Origin: Planctomycetaceae bacterium
GTDB taxonomy: Bacteria > Planctomycetota > Planctomycetia > Planctomycetales > Planctomycetaceae
Length of the DNA: 64,000 nucleotides
Assembly (NCBI GenBank): GCA_020426505.1
Contig: JAGQPX010000003.1
Coordinates: 1-64,000 of the forward strand
Reading direction: 5' to 3'
The notes under the pieces were generated by a model. That model did not search any database. It saw only the letters and a program-made list of their open reading frames with translations, and was not told the DNA's origin. This document shows positions 20,868 to 30,951 of the stretch, piece after piece. The position numbers and the translations under genes were made by a program. How positions within the stretch are numbered: position 1 is the first letter of the stretch; every line of letters starts with the position of its first letter.

Positions 20868-22703
20868 CTACATTTCGAGCGGTTTCGGCTTGAGCGTGAA
20901 TCCGGCAACCACAAGGGCAACACAGCACGCTGCACAGATCGAGGCGAACCAGTCGCCCCAGCGGACGTAGAGACTGCTGCGGGGATCGAGTGGGACAGCT
21001 CCGACGATTGCACAATTGAGTTGCTTGTGAAACTTGCCTGTTTCCGGGTTACGCATTGATGTGCGAGGTTGGCCGTCGGCTTGCCCGTCCAGATCGAAAA
21101 ACACCTCCGGCTCGACGACGAGTCCGTCCCCGTCAATGATGGCTGAGATGCCCGTGTTGACCGCTCGGACCATCGGCGTGCGGGTTTCGATGCTGCGGAA
21201 GCGGGCCGTGATCAGATGCTGATCCAACTCACTCGATCCGTGGAACCAACCGTCGTTGGTGAGGTTGACCAACACGTCAGCCGGCTCCCCCTTGCGACCA
21301 GAGACTTCAACGAACTGTCTCACCAGATGAGGCACCGTGTCCTCGAAACAGACGAGCGGGACGTATCGCCATTCGCCATCATCGAAGAACTTGATCGACT
21401 CGCCGGCCTGGATGCCGAAATCATCGCCGAAGGGCGTCAGCCTCTGAATCCAGGGCAGAGTCTCGCGGAGCGGGATGTACTCGCCGAAGGGGACGCGGTG
21501 CACCTTGTCATAACGAGACGTGATGCCGACGGCCGGGACAATGAAGGCGGCCGAGTTGTAGTGAGAGAGTGAGTCCGGACTCGCCTCGATCGCATCCAGT
21601 CCGATGATGGATGACGCGTTTGCTTCCTCAGCCAAACTGAGCAGCACCTCGCGAACCTGTGTGTCCTTCCATGATGCAAGCGGGATCTGGGGATGGACCT
21701 GTTCCAGCTGTTCGTCCGACATTCCCGGTGCGTGTTCGAAGAGTCGATAGCGAAACATGGTCTCGGGCCAGACGACCAGATCGGGCTGATGTTTGACGGT
21801 CTGTCCGGTGAGGTAGCGATGGATCTTGAAGATTTGGCCCCACTGATCCGGATCGTGCTTGAGAGATGTCGTGAAGTTGCCCTGGATCAGTGCGACTCGC
21901 GGACCAGCGGTGAATGCGGCCTGTCCCCTGCGGACGAAGCCGTACGTCAGGGTCGCGGTGAGCAGCAGCAGACACACGACGACTTGTTTACGCTGCTGCA
22001 TCAGAGTGACCCAGTAACGTTCGGGAGCACGCTTATCGTCGGTGGAGAGCAGTCGCAATTTGGCCATCCAAAGCGGCGGCACCAGTCCGGCGATGGCAGC
22101 GGACGTCAGCACCAGCAGAAAGCTCACGCCGTACGTTCCGAACACATCTGCGATCTGAATCAACTCAGCCCAGTGATGCTGCGTGTGACCGATGAAGTAC
22201 CACGGGAAGCCGGTCATCAAATGAGCTCTCAGCAGTTCAAGCCCGGTCCAGACAACGGGAGCGGCGAACATCATTGGCACCCGCAGTCGATGGACAGCGA
22301 CGCGTGTCAGTCCGACGAAGGTCGGCAGATAGAATGCCAGATAGGCAGAGAGTGCGAGCCAGGCGGGATACATGGACGGATCCCCCAGACGCATCCATTG
22401 CAACGTCGCGACCCAACCACCGAAACTCGTGAGTGTGAGCGCGGTGTACATCCACCGAGTCGGACGCTCGATGCGGACCAGCAGCAACACCGGCACGAGG
22501 CAAACAAAGCCGAGCGGTCCCCAGTCCAGCGGAGTGAACGCGGCCCAGCAGAGGAGGGCCGTCAAAAGCGACAGCCCCCATGCTCCCAGACTGCCCGCGG
22601 GGGCCGAGCGGCCTTCGCCGATGATCTCCTGCACCGATCGCTCGTGGCGTTCGGTGTTGGTCGATGGACGAGCAACCTTGGTTTCCATCAGCGTCGCGGT
22701 CAT
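20868..22703 (-). CDS. lnt: Apolipoprotein N-acyltransferase
   Basis: 611 residues from the ATG at 22701-22703, chosen because the earlier start at 22757 would run into moeA and has no family support. Several membrane helices occupy the N-terminal 250 residues, followed by a nitrilase-fold domain with the expected Glu-Lys-Cys triad: WPETMFRY (E near 313), YDKVHRVPFGEY (K near 400) and VCFEDTVPH (C near 451). A last helix lies near the C-terminus. It adds the third acyl chain to lipoproteins in the inner membrane. It follows moeA by 43 bp. Confidence 0.93.
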   Translation of the reverse strand: MTATLMETKVARPSTNTERHERSVQEIIGEGRSAPAGSLGAWGLSLLTALLCWAAFTPLDWGPLGFVCLVPVLLLVRIERPTRWMYTALTLTSFGGWVATLQWMRLGDPSMYPAWLALSAYLAFYLPTFVGLTRVAVHRLRVPMMFAAPVVWTGLELLRAHLMTGFPWYFIGHTQHHWAELIQIADVFGTYGVSFLLVLTSAAIAGLVPPLWMAKLRLLSTDDKRAPERYWVTLMQQRKQVVVCLLLLTATLTYGFVRRGQAAFTAGPRVALIQGNFTTSLKHDPDQWGQIFKIHRYLTGQTVKHQPDLVVWPETMFRYRLFEHAPGMSDEQLEQVHPQIPLASWKDTQVREVLLSLAEEANASSIIGLDAIEASPDSLSHYNSAAFIVPAVGITSRYDKVHRVPFGEYIPLRETLPWIQRLTPFGDDFGIQAGESIKFFDDGEWRYVPLVCFEDTVPHLVRQFVEVSGRKGEPADVLVNLTNDGWFHGSSELDQHLITARFRSIETRTPMVRAVNTGISAIIDGDGLVVEPEVFFDLDGQADGQPRTSMRNPETGKFHKQLNCAIVGAVPLDPRSSLYVRWGDWFASICAACCVALVVAGFTLKPKPLEM

Positions 22704-22746
22704 AGCGTTCCGTCCCTGGAACTGTCTTGTGAACTTCGAGGCGTCC

Positions 22747-23967
22747 TTACCAGGCAATCACCTCCACCGGGTCATCCTTGTCGAATACTCGTTCACCTGC
22801 GGGGAAGGCGATCATTGAGTTGGCGCCCGCCGTCGCTCGGAGGTCGAATGAACCCTGCCAGTTGACGGGAGTCACTCTCGCACCCTCGACTGTCCAGCGG
22901 AGGCGAGCCGGAAAATAGGTCGGCCGGTCTCCGCGAGTGGAGTGGGGTGTCTCCAGTCGGACTGTTATCGTGGGTGGCTCTTCGGGGGTGATTCCCATCA
23001 ACCTCCGCAGGGCCGTGCGGACGAACAACTCGAAGCAAACCATACTGCTGACTGGATTTCCGGGCAACCCGAATATCCAGCGAGGCCGACCGTCGGGGCT
23101 TCGATCCGCGTCCAGTCGACCGAACCAGACCGGCTTGCCCGGCTTCACATTCACCTTGTGAAACACCTGTCTGACGCCCGCAGCCTCCAACTCCGATGGC
23201 ACCAGATCCAGCTTGCCGGCGGAGACTCCCCCCGAGAGGCAGAGCACGTCACACTCTAACCCTTGTGCGATCTTTGATTTGAGGTCTCCTCGTTCGTCCC
23301 GGGCGATCCCCAGCGGTCGCGGCTCGGCTCCTGTGTTGGCAACTTGAGCAACCAACATCGTCTGGTTCGAGTTGCGAATCTGTCCCGGCCCCGGCGACTC
23401 ATCGACAGGAACCAACTCGTCACCCGTCGCGAGGATTCCGACCATCGGACGTGGAAACACGGGAACTCGCGCTTGTCCCAACTCGGCCAGTAGCCCCATC
23501 GATGCCGCTGTCAGTGGGGTGCCGGCTGACAGAACCGTTTCACCCTTCACCATCGACGCCCCTCTCCCGATGACATAAGCCCCCGAATGCGGCGACGAGT
23601 TGACCGTCACACTGTCACTCCCCTCCGCGAAGTCACACTGTTCAATTGGCACGACCGCATCGGCACCCTCGGGCATAGGTGCCCCGGTCATGATCCGCGT
23701 TGCCTGACCCGGCCCGACGGTTCGCTGCGGCACATTGCCAGCGGTCAACTCCTCGATCACGTGCAACGTCGTAGGCGCGTTCGACGTGTCTGTTGCCCGT
23801 ACCGCAAACCCATCCATCTGCGACTTATCAAACGGCGGCGAGTCAACGTCACACGTGATGTCAGCCGCAAGCACCAGTCCCAACGACCCATCCAGCGACA
23901 CCTCAACCGCCGGTCGTGGTTCGACCTCGTTCAGAATCGCGGCGATGGCTTCGTCAAATGAGAGCAT
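22747..23967 (-). CDS. moeA: Molybdopterin molybdenumtransferase
   Basis: 406 residues from the ATG at 23965-23967. Typical features are SPPFDKSQMDGFAVRA near 45-60, RIMTGAPMPEGADAVVPIE near 90-110, ILATGDELV and the MPT-binding SGGVSAGK, then FGLPGNPVSSMVCFELFVRTALRRLMG and a C-terminal domain IV. The enzyme inserts molybdate into adenylylated molybdopterin in the cytosol. No other moa/mob genes are in the window. It lies between trpG/pabA and lnt on the same strand, separated from the former by an inverted-repeat element. Confidence 0.95.
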   Translation of the reverse strand: MLSFDEAIAAILNEVEPRPAVEVSLDGSLGLVLAADITCDVDSPPFDKSQMDGFAVRATDTSNAPTTLHVIEELTAGNVPQRTVGPGQATRIMTGAPMPEGADAVVPIEQCDFAEGSDSVTVNSSPHSGAYVIGRGASMVKGETVLSAGTPLTAASMGLLAELGQARVPVFPRPMVGILATGDELVPVDESPGPGQIRNSNQTMLVAQVANTGAEPRPLGIARDERGDLKSKIAQGLECDVLCLSGGVSAGKLDLVPSELEAAGVRQVFHKVNVKPGKPVWFGRLDADRSPDGRPRWIFGLPGNPVSSMVCFELFVRTALRRLMGITPEEPPTITVRLETPHSTRGDRPTYFPARLRWTVEGARVTPVNWQGSFDLRATAGANSMIAFPAGERVFDKDDPVEVIAW

Positions 23968-23984
23968 GAACTGCAACTGTTATG

Positions 23985-24053
23985 AACCGCAGAAGATGCT
24001 GAGATCGCAGAGGATTGAAACTAATCTCCGCGCTCTATGCGTCCTCCGCGGTT
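23985..24053. repeat. Inverted-repeat element, family A, 69 bp, no ORF
   Basis: The arms AACCGCAGAAGATGCTGAGA (left) and AACCGCGGAGGACGCATAGA (complement of right) form one long imperfect hairpin. The trpG stop TGA at 24055-24057 starts 1 nt after the right arm. Confidence 0.75.
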
Positions 24054-24054
24054 A

Positions 24055-24657
24055 TCAAGATGACACGGCTGGGACAGGGAGGCTCAGGAAGTTCTTGAGC
24101 AAGGTCACGCCCGCATCGCACAGAAAACTCTCCGGATGGAACTGCACCCCGTGAACTGGGTAGTCGCGGTGACGGACAGCCATGAGTTCGGATTCGCGGC
24201 CTGCATCGCGGACCCAGGCGCAGGGGATCAACTCTTCAGGGAGTGAGCCGTCCGGCACGATCAGGCTGTGATAGCGAGTCGCCTCGAACGGGTTGGGGAG
24301 ACCTGCGAAGACTCCCTGACCGTCATGCTCGACCAGGGACGTCTTGCCGTGCATCAGCCGGTTATGACGAATCACGTCTCCGCCGTACACCTCAGAAATA
24401 CATTGATGCCCCAGGCAAACGCCCAGCACGGGCAGACGTGGACCGAAGTGTTCGATGACCTCCTTCGACAGCCCCGCCTCCGCTGGCGTGCAGGGTCCGG
24501 GCGAGACAATAATCCGCTCCGGCTGCATCGCCTCGATCTGGTCAATCGTCACCTGATCATTCCGCCCCACTTCAATGTCGAGGGAAGTATCAATCTCCCC
24601 CAACCGCTGGACGAGGTTGTAGGTGAACGAATCGTAGTTATCGAGAACGAAGATCAA
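24055..24657 (-). CDS. trpG: Glutamine amidotransferase subunit of anthranilate/aminodeoxychorismate synthase
   Basis: 200 residues. Class I amidotransferase features are the N-terminal LDNYDSFTYNLVQ, oxyanion segment SPGPCTP, nucleophile Cys in GVCLGHQCI near residue 79, and the His-Glu pair in GVQFHPESFL near 170-175. It supplies ammonia for anthranilate or 4-amino-4-deoxychorismate synthesis (tryptophan or folate). The large subunit (TrpE/PabB) is not nearby, so trpG versus pabA, or a dual role, cannot be settled. Confidence 0.92.
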   Translation of the reverse strand: MIFVLDNYDSFTYNLVQRLGEIDTSLDIEVGRNDQVTIDQIEAMQPERIIVSPGPCTPAEAGLSKEVIEHFGPRLPVLGVCLGHQCISEVYGGDVIRHNRLMHGKTSLVEHDGQGVFAGLPNPFEATRYHSLIVPDGSLPEELIPCAWVRDAGRESELMAVRHRDYPVHGVQFHPESFLCDAGVTLLKNFLSLPVPAVSS

Positions 24658-24686
24658 CGGGACACCTTGGCCTGATCCGATGGATT

Positions 24687-24763
24687 GACCGCAGAGTTCG
24701 CCGAGAACGCGGAGGAGGACTGATTTCCCCTCATCTCAGCGTTCTCCGCGACCTCTGCGGTTC
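24687..24763. repeat. Inverted-repeat element, family A, 77 bp, no ORF
   Basis: The left arm GACCGCAGAGTTCGCCGAGA and the complement of the right arm GAACCGCAGAGGTCGCGGAG match closely, then both continue AACGC. It lies between divergently transcribed trpG and rpmE, so promoters probably flank or overlap it. Confidence 0.75.
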
Positions 24764-24914
24764 AGATTTCGAGGAACTCACTTTAACATGATCCTATCCT
24801 GACAGGGTGTCAGAGGCAAAACCAAGCCTTCAATGCACTTGCCGAGGGATGCGGTCGAGCGTACACTGTGCGATTCCTGTCACAGTTACTTCCAGCGATG
24901 TTCGACACAGACTC

Positions 24915-25172
24915 ATGAAAGACGGCATTCATCCTGACTATCATCCGGTGGTTTTCTTCGACCGAGGGGCTGATTTCAAGTTCCTCACCCGGTCCACGAT
25001 GACGTCCAAAGAGACCATCAAGTGGGAAGACGGGAACGAGTACCCGTTGATCGCGGTGGACATCAGCTCGGCATCGCATCCGTTCTACACGGGCAAGATG
25101 AAGTACGTCGACACAGCTGGTCGCGTCGAGAAGTTCCAGAAGAAATACAACTGGGGCAAGAAGGATGGATGA
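24915..25172 (+). CDS. rpmE: 50S ribosomal protein L31, type B
   Basis: 85 residues from the ATG at 24915. [16 protein letters not shown] is the standard L31 start, so the longer upstream frame is not used. The CxxC zinc ribbon of the C+ form is absent and the length fits the zinc-independent C- (type B) form. The C-terminal [24 protein letters not shown] matches L31 well. It precedes prfA on the same strand, a common bacterial neighbourhood. Confidence 0.95.
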   Translation: MKDGIHPDYHPVVFFDRGADFKFLTRSTMTSKETIKWEDGNEYPLIAVDISSASHPFYTGKMKYVDTAGRVEKFQKKYNWGKKDG

Positions 25173-25188
25173 CTGCTTCTTGCTGATG

Positions 25189-25255
25189 GCGGTTGGCTAT
25201 TAGCTGATGGCTCTTTGTTTGTGACCACAAAGCCATTAGCCACAGCCATAAGCCA
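25189..25255. repeat. Imperfect inverted repeat (third family) between rpmE and prfA
   Basis: The left arm contains TTGGCTATTAGCTGATGGCT; the complement of the right arm contains GGCTGTGGCTAATGGCTTTG. Together they form a long imperfect hairpin ending 5 nt before the prfA ATG. Confidence 0.65.
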
Positions 25256-25260
25256 ACATC

Positions 25261-26340
25261 ATGTTTCCCAGTCTGGAAACGAAGTATCAGCGATTTCTCG
25301 AACTGGAGCGGCAGCTTCAGGACCCGGAAGTTCTTGCTAACACCGACAAGCTGCTTGAAGCCAACCGCGAGTACGGCGGACTCAAGAAAGTTGCGGACTC
25401 GGTCCGTGAGTTCCATCGACTCGAAGAGGAGATCGAGACCGCCCGTGAGATGCTGCAGGGCGAGACCGATGAGGAGACTCGTGAGTATGCTCAGGCTGAA
25501 CTCGACGAGTTGGAATCCAAGTTCGACACGCTGAAGGAAGAGCTGGAAGACCTCGCGACCGCAGGCGACTCGATCACGCGTGGCGGTCTGATCATGGAGA
25601 TCCGTGCGGGGACCGGGGGGGACGAGGCGGCGATCTTCGCCGGCAACCTGTTCGACATGTACTCCCGCTGGGTTGAAGCACGCGGCTGGAAGATGGAGGT
25701 CCTCGATGCCTCGCCGTCGGATATGGGTGGCTTCAAGGAAATCACTTTCTCCGTCACGGGCGAGGGAGCGTATCACGAGTTGCAGTTCGAGAGCGGCGGG
25801 CACCGGGTTCAACGTGTGCCGGAGACCGAGTCGCAGGGACGCATCCACACATCGGCCGCCACCGTTGCCGTCATGCCGGAGGCGAGCGCAGTCGAGATCA
25901 ACATCAAACCTGACGACCTGCAGATCGACACCATGCGAGCCGGAGGTCCGGGAGGACAGAAGGTCAACAAGACCGAGTCAGCTGTGCGTATTACGCATCT
26001 TCCCAGCGGAATCGTCGTGAAGTGCCAGGACGAAAAGAGTCAGCACAAGAATCGCGACAAAGCGATGCGCGTGCTCCGCAGCCGGTTGCTCGAACAAAAA
26101 CAGCAGGAGGCCCATCAACAGCGGGCCGAGACACGTCGCACTCTCATCGGTTCCGGCGACCGCAGTGAACGCATTCGCACCTATAACTTTCCTCAAGGTC
26201 GCGTGACGGATCACCGCATAGGTCTTACCCTGTACAAACTTGACCAGGTCATGCAGGGCAATCTTGAGGAACTCGTCAACGAGTTGCTGGAATTCGATCG
26301 CCAGGAGCGACTCGGGACCTCTGGTGATGCGTCAAGATGA
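25261..26340 (+). CDS. prfA: Peptide chain release factor 1
   Basis: 359 residues. The stop-codon-reading PxT tripeptide appears as PET in [14 protein letters not shown], and the catalytic GGQ lies in [18 protein letters not shown] near residues 228-233. Full length for RF1. It recognises UAA and UAG and triggers peptide release; the GGQ glutamine is the methylation target of PrmC, encoded two genes downstream on the same strand, so substrate and modifier probably share an operon. Confidence 0.97.
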   Translation: MFPSLETKYQRFLELERQLQDPEVLANTDKLLEANREYGGLKKVADSVREFHRLEEEIETAREMLQGETDEETREYAQAELDELESKFDTLKEELEDLATAGDSITRGGLIMEIRAGTGGDEAAIFAGNLFDMYSRWVEARGWKMEVLDASPSDMGGFKEITFSVTGEGAYHELQFESGGHRVQRVPETESQGRIHTSAATVAVMPEASAVEINIKPDDLQIDTMRAGGPGGQKVNKTESAVRITHLPSGIVVKCQDEKSQHKNRDKAMRVLRSRLLEQKQQEAHQQRAETRRTLIGSGDRSERIRTYNFPQGRVTDHRIGLTLYKLDQVMQGNLEELVNELLEFDRQERLGTSGDASR

Positions 26341-26398
26341 GGGAGACGATTCCTCGCCCCTGTCTCGCAAACGAACGGATGTAACTTGCCATCGAGCT

Positions 26399-26776
26399 AT
26401 GAGTGACCCCATTCGACCAAAACGAGATCCCTACGAATCGCCCTGGGCCGAACTGAAATACCCGGACGAGGAGCAGATTGCCGCGCTGCCCGACTATGTG
26501 CATCCGGCAACACGGCTCACATTAGGTGTCCTCTGCATCGCTGCCGGCTCGATCGCGATGGCAACCGGTTTGATGCGGATTCTGGGCGGCGAAGTCGAAG
26601 CGGTCCCCGGCGCTCCTCCCATTGATCCAACAAGTCTCCCTGCGGCGTGGGTCGGACTCGTTTGCGGTCTCTGCTGGTTGATGGCGGGCATTACAATCTC
26701 GGCTGGTCGGGTGACGGCAACCGGCATCTGGTTCCTGCTCGGATTGATCAGCGGAGTCCTGGTCACCATCCTTTGA
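26399..26776 (+). CDS. Small membrane protein of unknown function between prfA and prmC
   Basis: 125 residues from the ATG at 26399 (MSDPIRPKRDPYESPW). A longer frame reaching back into prfA is not supported. A proline-rich acidic N-terminus is followed by three membrane helices near residues 42-62, 80-100 and 104-124. No family recognised. It lies 58 bp after prfA and 43 bp before prmC on the same strand. Confidence 0.7.
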   Translation: MSDPIRPKRDPYESPWAELKYPDEEQIAALPDYVHPATRLTLGVLCIAAGSIAMATGLMRILGGEVEAVPGAPPIDPTSLPAAWVGLVCGLCWLMAGITISAGRVTATGIWFLLGLISGVLVTIL

Positions 26777-26819
26777 ATCGTCACTTTGTTGGAATGGACG
26801 TCCGTACGCTGCCCAGAGC

Positions 26820-27719
26820 ATGGAGCTATCGTTGACCGCGAATCCTGCGACTCCCGCCGACCAGTGGACCATTCGCCGCGTGCTGGAGTGGACCACCGGC
26901 TATCTCGGTGAGCATGGCAGCGAATCGCCCCGGCTCGAAGCAGAAATCCTGCTGGCTCATGCACGCGGGTGTCCTCGCATCCAGTTGTATACACAGTTCG
27001 ACGAAGTGTTGAACGAGCAGGTGCGGGGTCGGATGCGCGAACTCGTTACACGACGCGCTCACCTCGAACCGGTCGCTTACCTCGTCGGACACCGCGAGTT
27101 CTTCAGTCTCGACTTTGAAGTCACTCGTGACGTGCTCATCCCGCGACCGGAGACCGAGATGCTGGTCATGGAGTCCTTGGAACTCCTCAAGGACAAGTCA
27201 TCCCCCAACGTGCTCGACCTCGGCACCGGCTCGGGATGCATCGCGATCGCCATCGCCGTCCATGCGAAGAACACAAATGTCTCAGCGACCGATTTGAGCG
27301 AAGCGGCTCTCGCCGTTGCCAAGCGAAATGCAACCGCCCATGAGGTCGCGGACCGGGTGACTTTCCGGCAAGGCGACTTGTTCGCCCCCTTGTCGACTGA
27401 CGACATCTTTGACGTGATCGTCAGCAACCCCCCGTATGTGGCGACCGATGACCAATCCGATCTCGCCCCGGACGTGAGGCAGCACGAGCCTCACGAAGCC
27501 TTGTTCTCAGGTGGAGACGGACTCGACCATATTCGCCGCATCGTCGATGGTGCCCCACAACATTTGAAGTCGGGCGGGACATTGCTGATCGAGTTCAGCC
27601 CCGAGCAGGCAGAGAGGATTGTTGATCTCGTCGAGCAGTCCGGAGAGTTTGAGCCACCGAAGGTGCTGAGCGACACGTCGCGACAACCGCGTGCTGTTCG
27701 AGCGAAACGGATCACGTAG
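26820..27719 (+). CDS. prmC: Peptide chain release factor N5-glutamine methyltransferase
   Basis: 299 residues. An N-terminal helical substrate-recognition domain (WTIRRVLEWTTGYLGEHG) is followed by a Rossmann methyltransferase with SAM motif VLDLGTGSGCIAIAIA near 135-150 and the diagnostic NPPY at about 203-206 (IVSNPPYV). It methylates the GGQ glutamine of release factors. Position downstream of prfA agrees. Confidence 0.95.
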   Translation: MELSLTANPATPADQWTIRRVLEWTTGYLGEHGSESPRLEAEILLAHARGCPRIQLYTQFDEVLNEQVRGRMRELVTRRAHLEPVAYLVGHREFFSLDFEVTRDVLIPRPETEMLVMESLELLKDKSSPNVLDLGTGSGCIAIAIAVHAKNTNVSATDLSEAALAVAKRNATAHEVADRVTFRQGDLFAPLSTDDIFDVIVSNPPYVATDDQSDLAPDVRQHEPHEALFSGGDGLDHIRRIVDGAPQHLKSGGTLLIEFSPEQAERIVDLVEQSGEFEPPKVLSDTSRQPRAVRAKRIT

Positions 27720-27737
27720 TCCCACAGGAGACCACGG

Positions 27738-29129
27738 ATGGACATGTTCATCATTCGAGGCGGTCGACCCCTGACGGGCGAGGTGACGGTCAGCGGATCG
27801 AAGAACGCGGCGTTGCCCGTCATGGCAGCCGCACTGTCGGCAAACGGGACCTGTCGACTGCGCAATGTGCCGGATCTCGCTGATGTCCGGACTCTCTCGA
27901 CACTGCTGAGCGAACTGGGGACATCGGTTATGCGGGAAGAGAGTGGGGAACTCGTCATCACGACCGAGGATGCCTCGCGATGTGTGGCGGAGTACGAACA
28001 GGTCCGCCGAATGCGGGCGAGCATCTGTGTGCTTGGTCCGCTGTTGGGGCGACGTGGTCGTGCGTGCGTTTCGCTCCCGGGTGGCTGCAACATCGGACAC
28101 CGTCCCATCGACCTGCACCTCAAGGGGCTTGCCGCTCTCGGAGCCAACATTCGAGTCGAACGTGGATACGTCGTTGCGGAAGCGGACCGATTGCGAGGTA
28201 CGAACGTGTACCTCGGCGGACCGTTCGGCAGCACGGTGACCGGGACCTGCAACGTCATGTCGGCAGCCGTGTTCGCGGAGGGCACAACGACCATCGAAGC
28301 AGCTGCCTGCGAGCCGGAAGTCGTCGACCTGGGCGAGTTCCTGATCTCGATGGGGGCCCACATCACCGGACTCGGAACGCCCTTCCTGAAGATTCAAGGC
28401 GTCGAACGGCTGGAGGGAACCGAGCACACCATCATCCCAGACCGCATCGAAGCTGCCACACTCATGATGGCCGCTGCGATCACCAGTGGAGACGTCACGC
28501 TTCACGGAGTGCGAGTCGATCACATGACGGCTGTCGTCGAGAAACTGCGAGAGATCGGCGTTATAATTAATGTTGATGGACAACTGGTCCGCGTGCGATC
28601 CGAGAGACCACTACGTTCAACAGACTGTATTGCCCTGCCCTACCCCGGCATCCCGACTGACGTGCAGGCTCAGCTCACGTCGTTGCTGGCGACCGTCGAT
28701 GGCATCAGTATTGTGACGGACAAAATCTTCCCCGATCGCTTCATGCACGTGTCAGAACTCCTGCGGATGGGGGCCTCCATTCGCCGCGAAGGGAACAATG
28801 CCATTGTCAGCCATACGTCACGATTGAGTGGCGCGAGTGTGATGGCGTCCGACTTGCGAGCCAGCGCAGCTCTCGTGCTCGCGGCACTCGCAGCCGATGG
28901 CGAATCGGTCGTGCGGCGAATCTACCACCTCGACAGAGGCTACGAGCACCTCGAAACAAAACTGCAGCAACTTGGAGGCGAAGTCCGACGAGTGAGGGAT
29001 GAACCACAAAACGTCCCCACCTCACTGCAACCGATTGAAGATGACACCGGCCCCAACATCCAGCGTCCTCACTTCACTCGGTCGATTGCCGTCAGACGTG
29101 CGACGAGTGACGAGTCGAGTGCGTCTTAG
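27738..29129 (+). CDS. murA: UDP-N-acetylglucosamine 1-carboxyvinyltransferase
   Basis: 463 residues. Key positions are visible: K22-N23 in GSKNAALP, and the catalytic C117 in [15 protein letters not shown] (equivalent of E. coli C115). The enzyme adds enolpyruvate to UDP-GlcNAc, the first committed step of peptidoglycan synthesis and the target of fosfomycin; the Cys predicts sensitivity at the enzyme level. It is about 40 residues longer than usual, the extra being a polar C-terminal tail that overlaps the convergent glycosyltransferase gene by 38 bp. Presence of murA fits the view that planctomycetes make peptidoglycan. Confidence 0.95.
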   Translation: MDMFIIRGGRPLTGEVTVSGSKNAALPVMAAALSANGTCRLRNVPDLADVRTLSTLLSELGTSVMREESGELVITTEDASRCVAEYEQVRRMRASICVLGPLLGRRGRACVSLPGGCNIGHRPIDLHLKGLAALGANIRVERGYVVAEADRLRGTNVYLGGPFGSTVTGTCNVMSAAVFAEGTTTIEAAACEPEVVDLGEFLISMGAHITGLGTPFLKIQGVERLEGTEHTIIPDRIEAATLMMAAAITSGDVTLHGVRVDHMTAVVEKLREIGVIINVDGQLVRVRSERPLRSTDCIALPYPGIPTDVQAQLTSLLATVDGISIVTDKIFPDRFMHVSELLRMGASIRREGNNAIVSHTSRLSGASVMASDLRASAALVLAALAADGESVVRRIYHLDRGYEHLETKLQQLGGEVRRVRDEPQNVPTSLQPIEDDTGPNIQRPHFTRSIAVRRATSDESSAS

Positions 29130-29955
29130 CCAATGGTCGCTGATCCTGCCGTCGATGCCGCAGTGCATAAGCGAACCATTCCCACGAGTATTTGATCCGC
29201 TTCCATAATCCGAGTCGCGTCGGTGCGCCCTCGTCGACCTTGCGCGTCGTCGGAACCTCTGCCATCGAATCACACCGGGCGGCAAACTTCGCTGTCAGTT
29301 CCAATGCGACGGTGCTGCCATGTCGACTTTCGATCCCTACCTCATTCACGATCGCCGCGTCGTAGAGCCGAAAGCTGTTCGTCGCATCGCTGACGGGAAT
29401 TGCCTGATGTTTTTGCAGGAATCGCGAGACCCACTGGCTCAGCCATCGCCGCAGACGCGGACCGCCCGTCTGATCACCGCCGGTTGCATATCGCGTGGCA
29501 CAGACGAGCTTATTGCCGGCCGCGTACAGTCGACGCATCTCAGCGACGTTGTGCAAATCGTCCGCCCCGTCAGCAGCGACCACCAACGCTGGCCCAGTCC
29601 CCGCGATCGAGAAACCGGTCCGCAGCGCATGAACCAGTCCGACACGTCCATTTCGGACGAGTTCGAGCCATGGACGTGTCCTGACAAATTCGCGGGCCAG
29701 TCGGGCCGTCGTGTCACGATCCGCATCGTAGATCAACAGCAATCGAAACGGCTTCTCAACGTACCGCTCCACCTGCTCGATGAGTTGCGGGAAGTACTCC
29801 GCCTCGTTAAAGACGGGCACAATCACGGTCAACATTTTCGGCAGAAAGAACGATGACGACCGGGGAGGCGTCTCAGCGAGCGTCGATCCATCGAGGGCAA
29901 GCTCCGTCTCGGACTCGATCAGAGAGCCGCCACCATCATCGGCTCGGGAATCCAT
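29092..29955 (-). CDS. Glycosyltransferase family 2
   Basis: 287 residues from the ATG at 29953-29955, or 247 if translation begins at the internal ATG ([15 protein letters not shown]). The GT-A start [20 protein letters not shown] is clear. The acidic metal-binding region appears as [16 protein letters not shown], and [19 protein letters not shown] resembles the dolichol-phosphate-sugar synthase branch. No membrane helices, so probably cytosolic or peripheral. The acceptor is unknown. The last 38 bp overlap murA tail to tail. Confidence 0.82.
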   Translation of the reverse strand: MDSRADDGGGSLIESETELALDGSTLAETPPRSSSFFLPKMLTVIVPVFNEAEYFPQLIEQVERYVEKPFRLLLIYDADRDTTARLAREFVRTRPWLELVRNGRVGLVHALRTGFSIAGTGPALVVAADGADDLHNVAEMRRLYAAGNKLVCATRYATGGDQTGGPRLRRWLSQWVSRFLQKHQAIPVSDATNSFRLYDAAIVNEVGIESRHGSTVALELTAKFAARCDSMAEVPTTRKVDEGAPTRLGLWKRIKYSWEWFAYALRHRRQDQRPLAKTHSTRHSSHV

Positions 29956-30128
29956 GAGAAATGACTCGGCAGAAAGAGGACTCGAACAGCTTTGATTCTC
30001 CCGTCAACGCGAGCGTTTGCCAACCCCGCCAGCAGAAAATCGGCTGAAGACACCAATCTCGCCCCCTTTCCCGGAGACGCCCCGTCCGTCACACTGGTGT
30101 GACACTCGTCTCCATTATTCCGGTGCCG

Positions 30129-30875
30129 ATGCTCGATAAAGTCCGCTATCTCCTGTTGCAAATCCGTAACCCGGACGACCCGATGCGGTCGCATGAAGTC
30201 GAGTGCTTTTCGCGAGCGCTGAAAACGACGCCTGCACAGATCGCAGTGCTGGATCTGCTCAACGCTCAGCCGTCCGCAGCACAATTGGCCGAAACCGACG
30301 TTGTTCTCTTAGGGGGTAGTGGACACTACTCGGTGGTGGATGAAACATCTGTTGCCGACCCGCCCGCAGATTGGCTGCGGCGGGCATTGGATGTCATGCG
30401 GAACCTGCACGAGCGACGGCAGCCGACGTTCGCCTCCTGTTGGGGGTTTCAGGCGATGGCACGGGCACTCGGAGGCCGAGTCATCCACGATGCGACGATG
30501 GCGGAGATCGGCACGCACGAGTTAACACTTACGCCCGCTGGTCATGAGGACCCGATCTTCGGTCCGCTAAGTGACCAGTTCCTCGGCCAGATGGGACATG
30601 AAGATCACGTGATTGAACTCCCCCCGAATGCGACTCTGCTCGCCTCGACCGGGCAGGTCACTCATCAGGCGTACCGACTCGATGACGCGCCGATCTATTG
30701 CACACAGTTTCATCCGGAGTTGAACCGCAGCGATCTGCTCCGTCGCCTCGATGCGTACCCGGAATACATTCGCCATCTCACCGGTATGTCAATTGAAGAG
30801 TTCGCCTCGACCGTCAAGGACGCTTCGGAGACCGAGGCATTGCTGCCCCGGTTTGTAAAACACGTGTTGAGTTGA
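30129..30875 (+). CDS. Class I glutamine amidotransferase-like protein
   Basis: 248 residues from the ATG at 30129 (a GTG at 30099 would add ten). The nucleophile segment ASCWGFQAMARALGG contains the Cys in a variant CWGFQ rather than CLGHQ, and the His-Glu pair sits in CTQFHPELN near 200. The LLGGSGHYSVVDE stretch resembles GMP-synthase-type domains of unknown partner. Probably hydrolyses glutamine or a gamma-glutamyl compound; target unknown. It is followed by a hairpin repeat and then a glycosyltransferase. Confidence 0.82.
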   Translation: MLDKVRYLLLQIRNPDDPMRSHEVECFSRALKTTPAQIAVLDLLNAQPSAAQLAETDVVLLGGSGHYSVVDETSVADPPADWLRRALDVMRNLHERRQPTFASCWGFQAMARALGGRVIHDATMAEIGTHELTLTPAGHEDPIFGPLSDQFLGQMGHEDHVIELPPNATLLASTGQVTHQAYRLDDAPIYCTQFHPELNRSDLLRRLDAYPEYIRHLTGMSIEEFASTVKDASETEALLPRFVKHVLS

Positions 30876-30889
30876 CTGAACAGAGAAGA

Positions 30890-30949
30890 CCCACGGGGCG
30901 TAGCCCGTGGGCTTTGTACTACTCCCTACTCCCTATTCGCTACTCCCTC
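30890..30949. repeat. Composite repeat: CCCACGGG hairpin plus CTACTCCCT-rich tail, copy 1
   Basis: A perfect stem CCCACGGG/CCCGTGGG at 30890-30911 is followed by repeated (C)TACTCCCTA units. The same composite is found at 39575-39630. Each copy ends just before a gene start. The hairpin could terminate transcription of the amidotransferase gene 15 bp upstream, although no T-run follows. Confidence 0.8.
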
Positions 30950-30951
30950 CA

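Noticed and set aside
20725-20970. Possible small gene in the lnt/lipoprotein spacer
   Set aside because: No start signal, no recognisable fold, and it overlaps lnt on the other strand.
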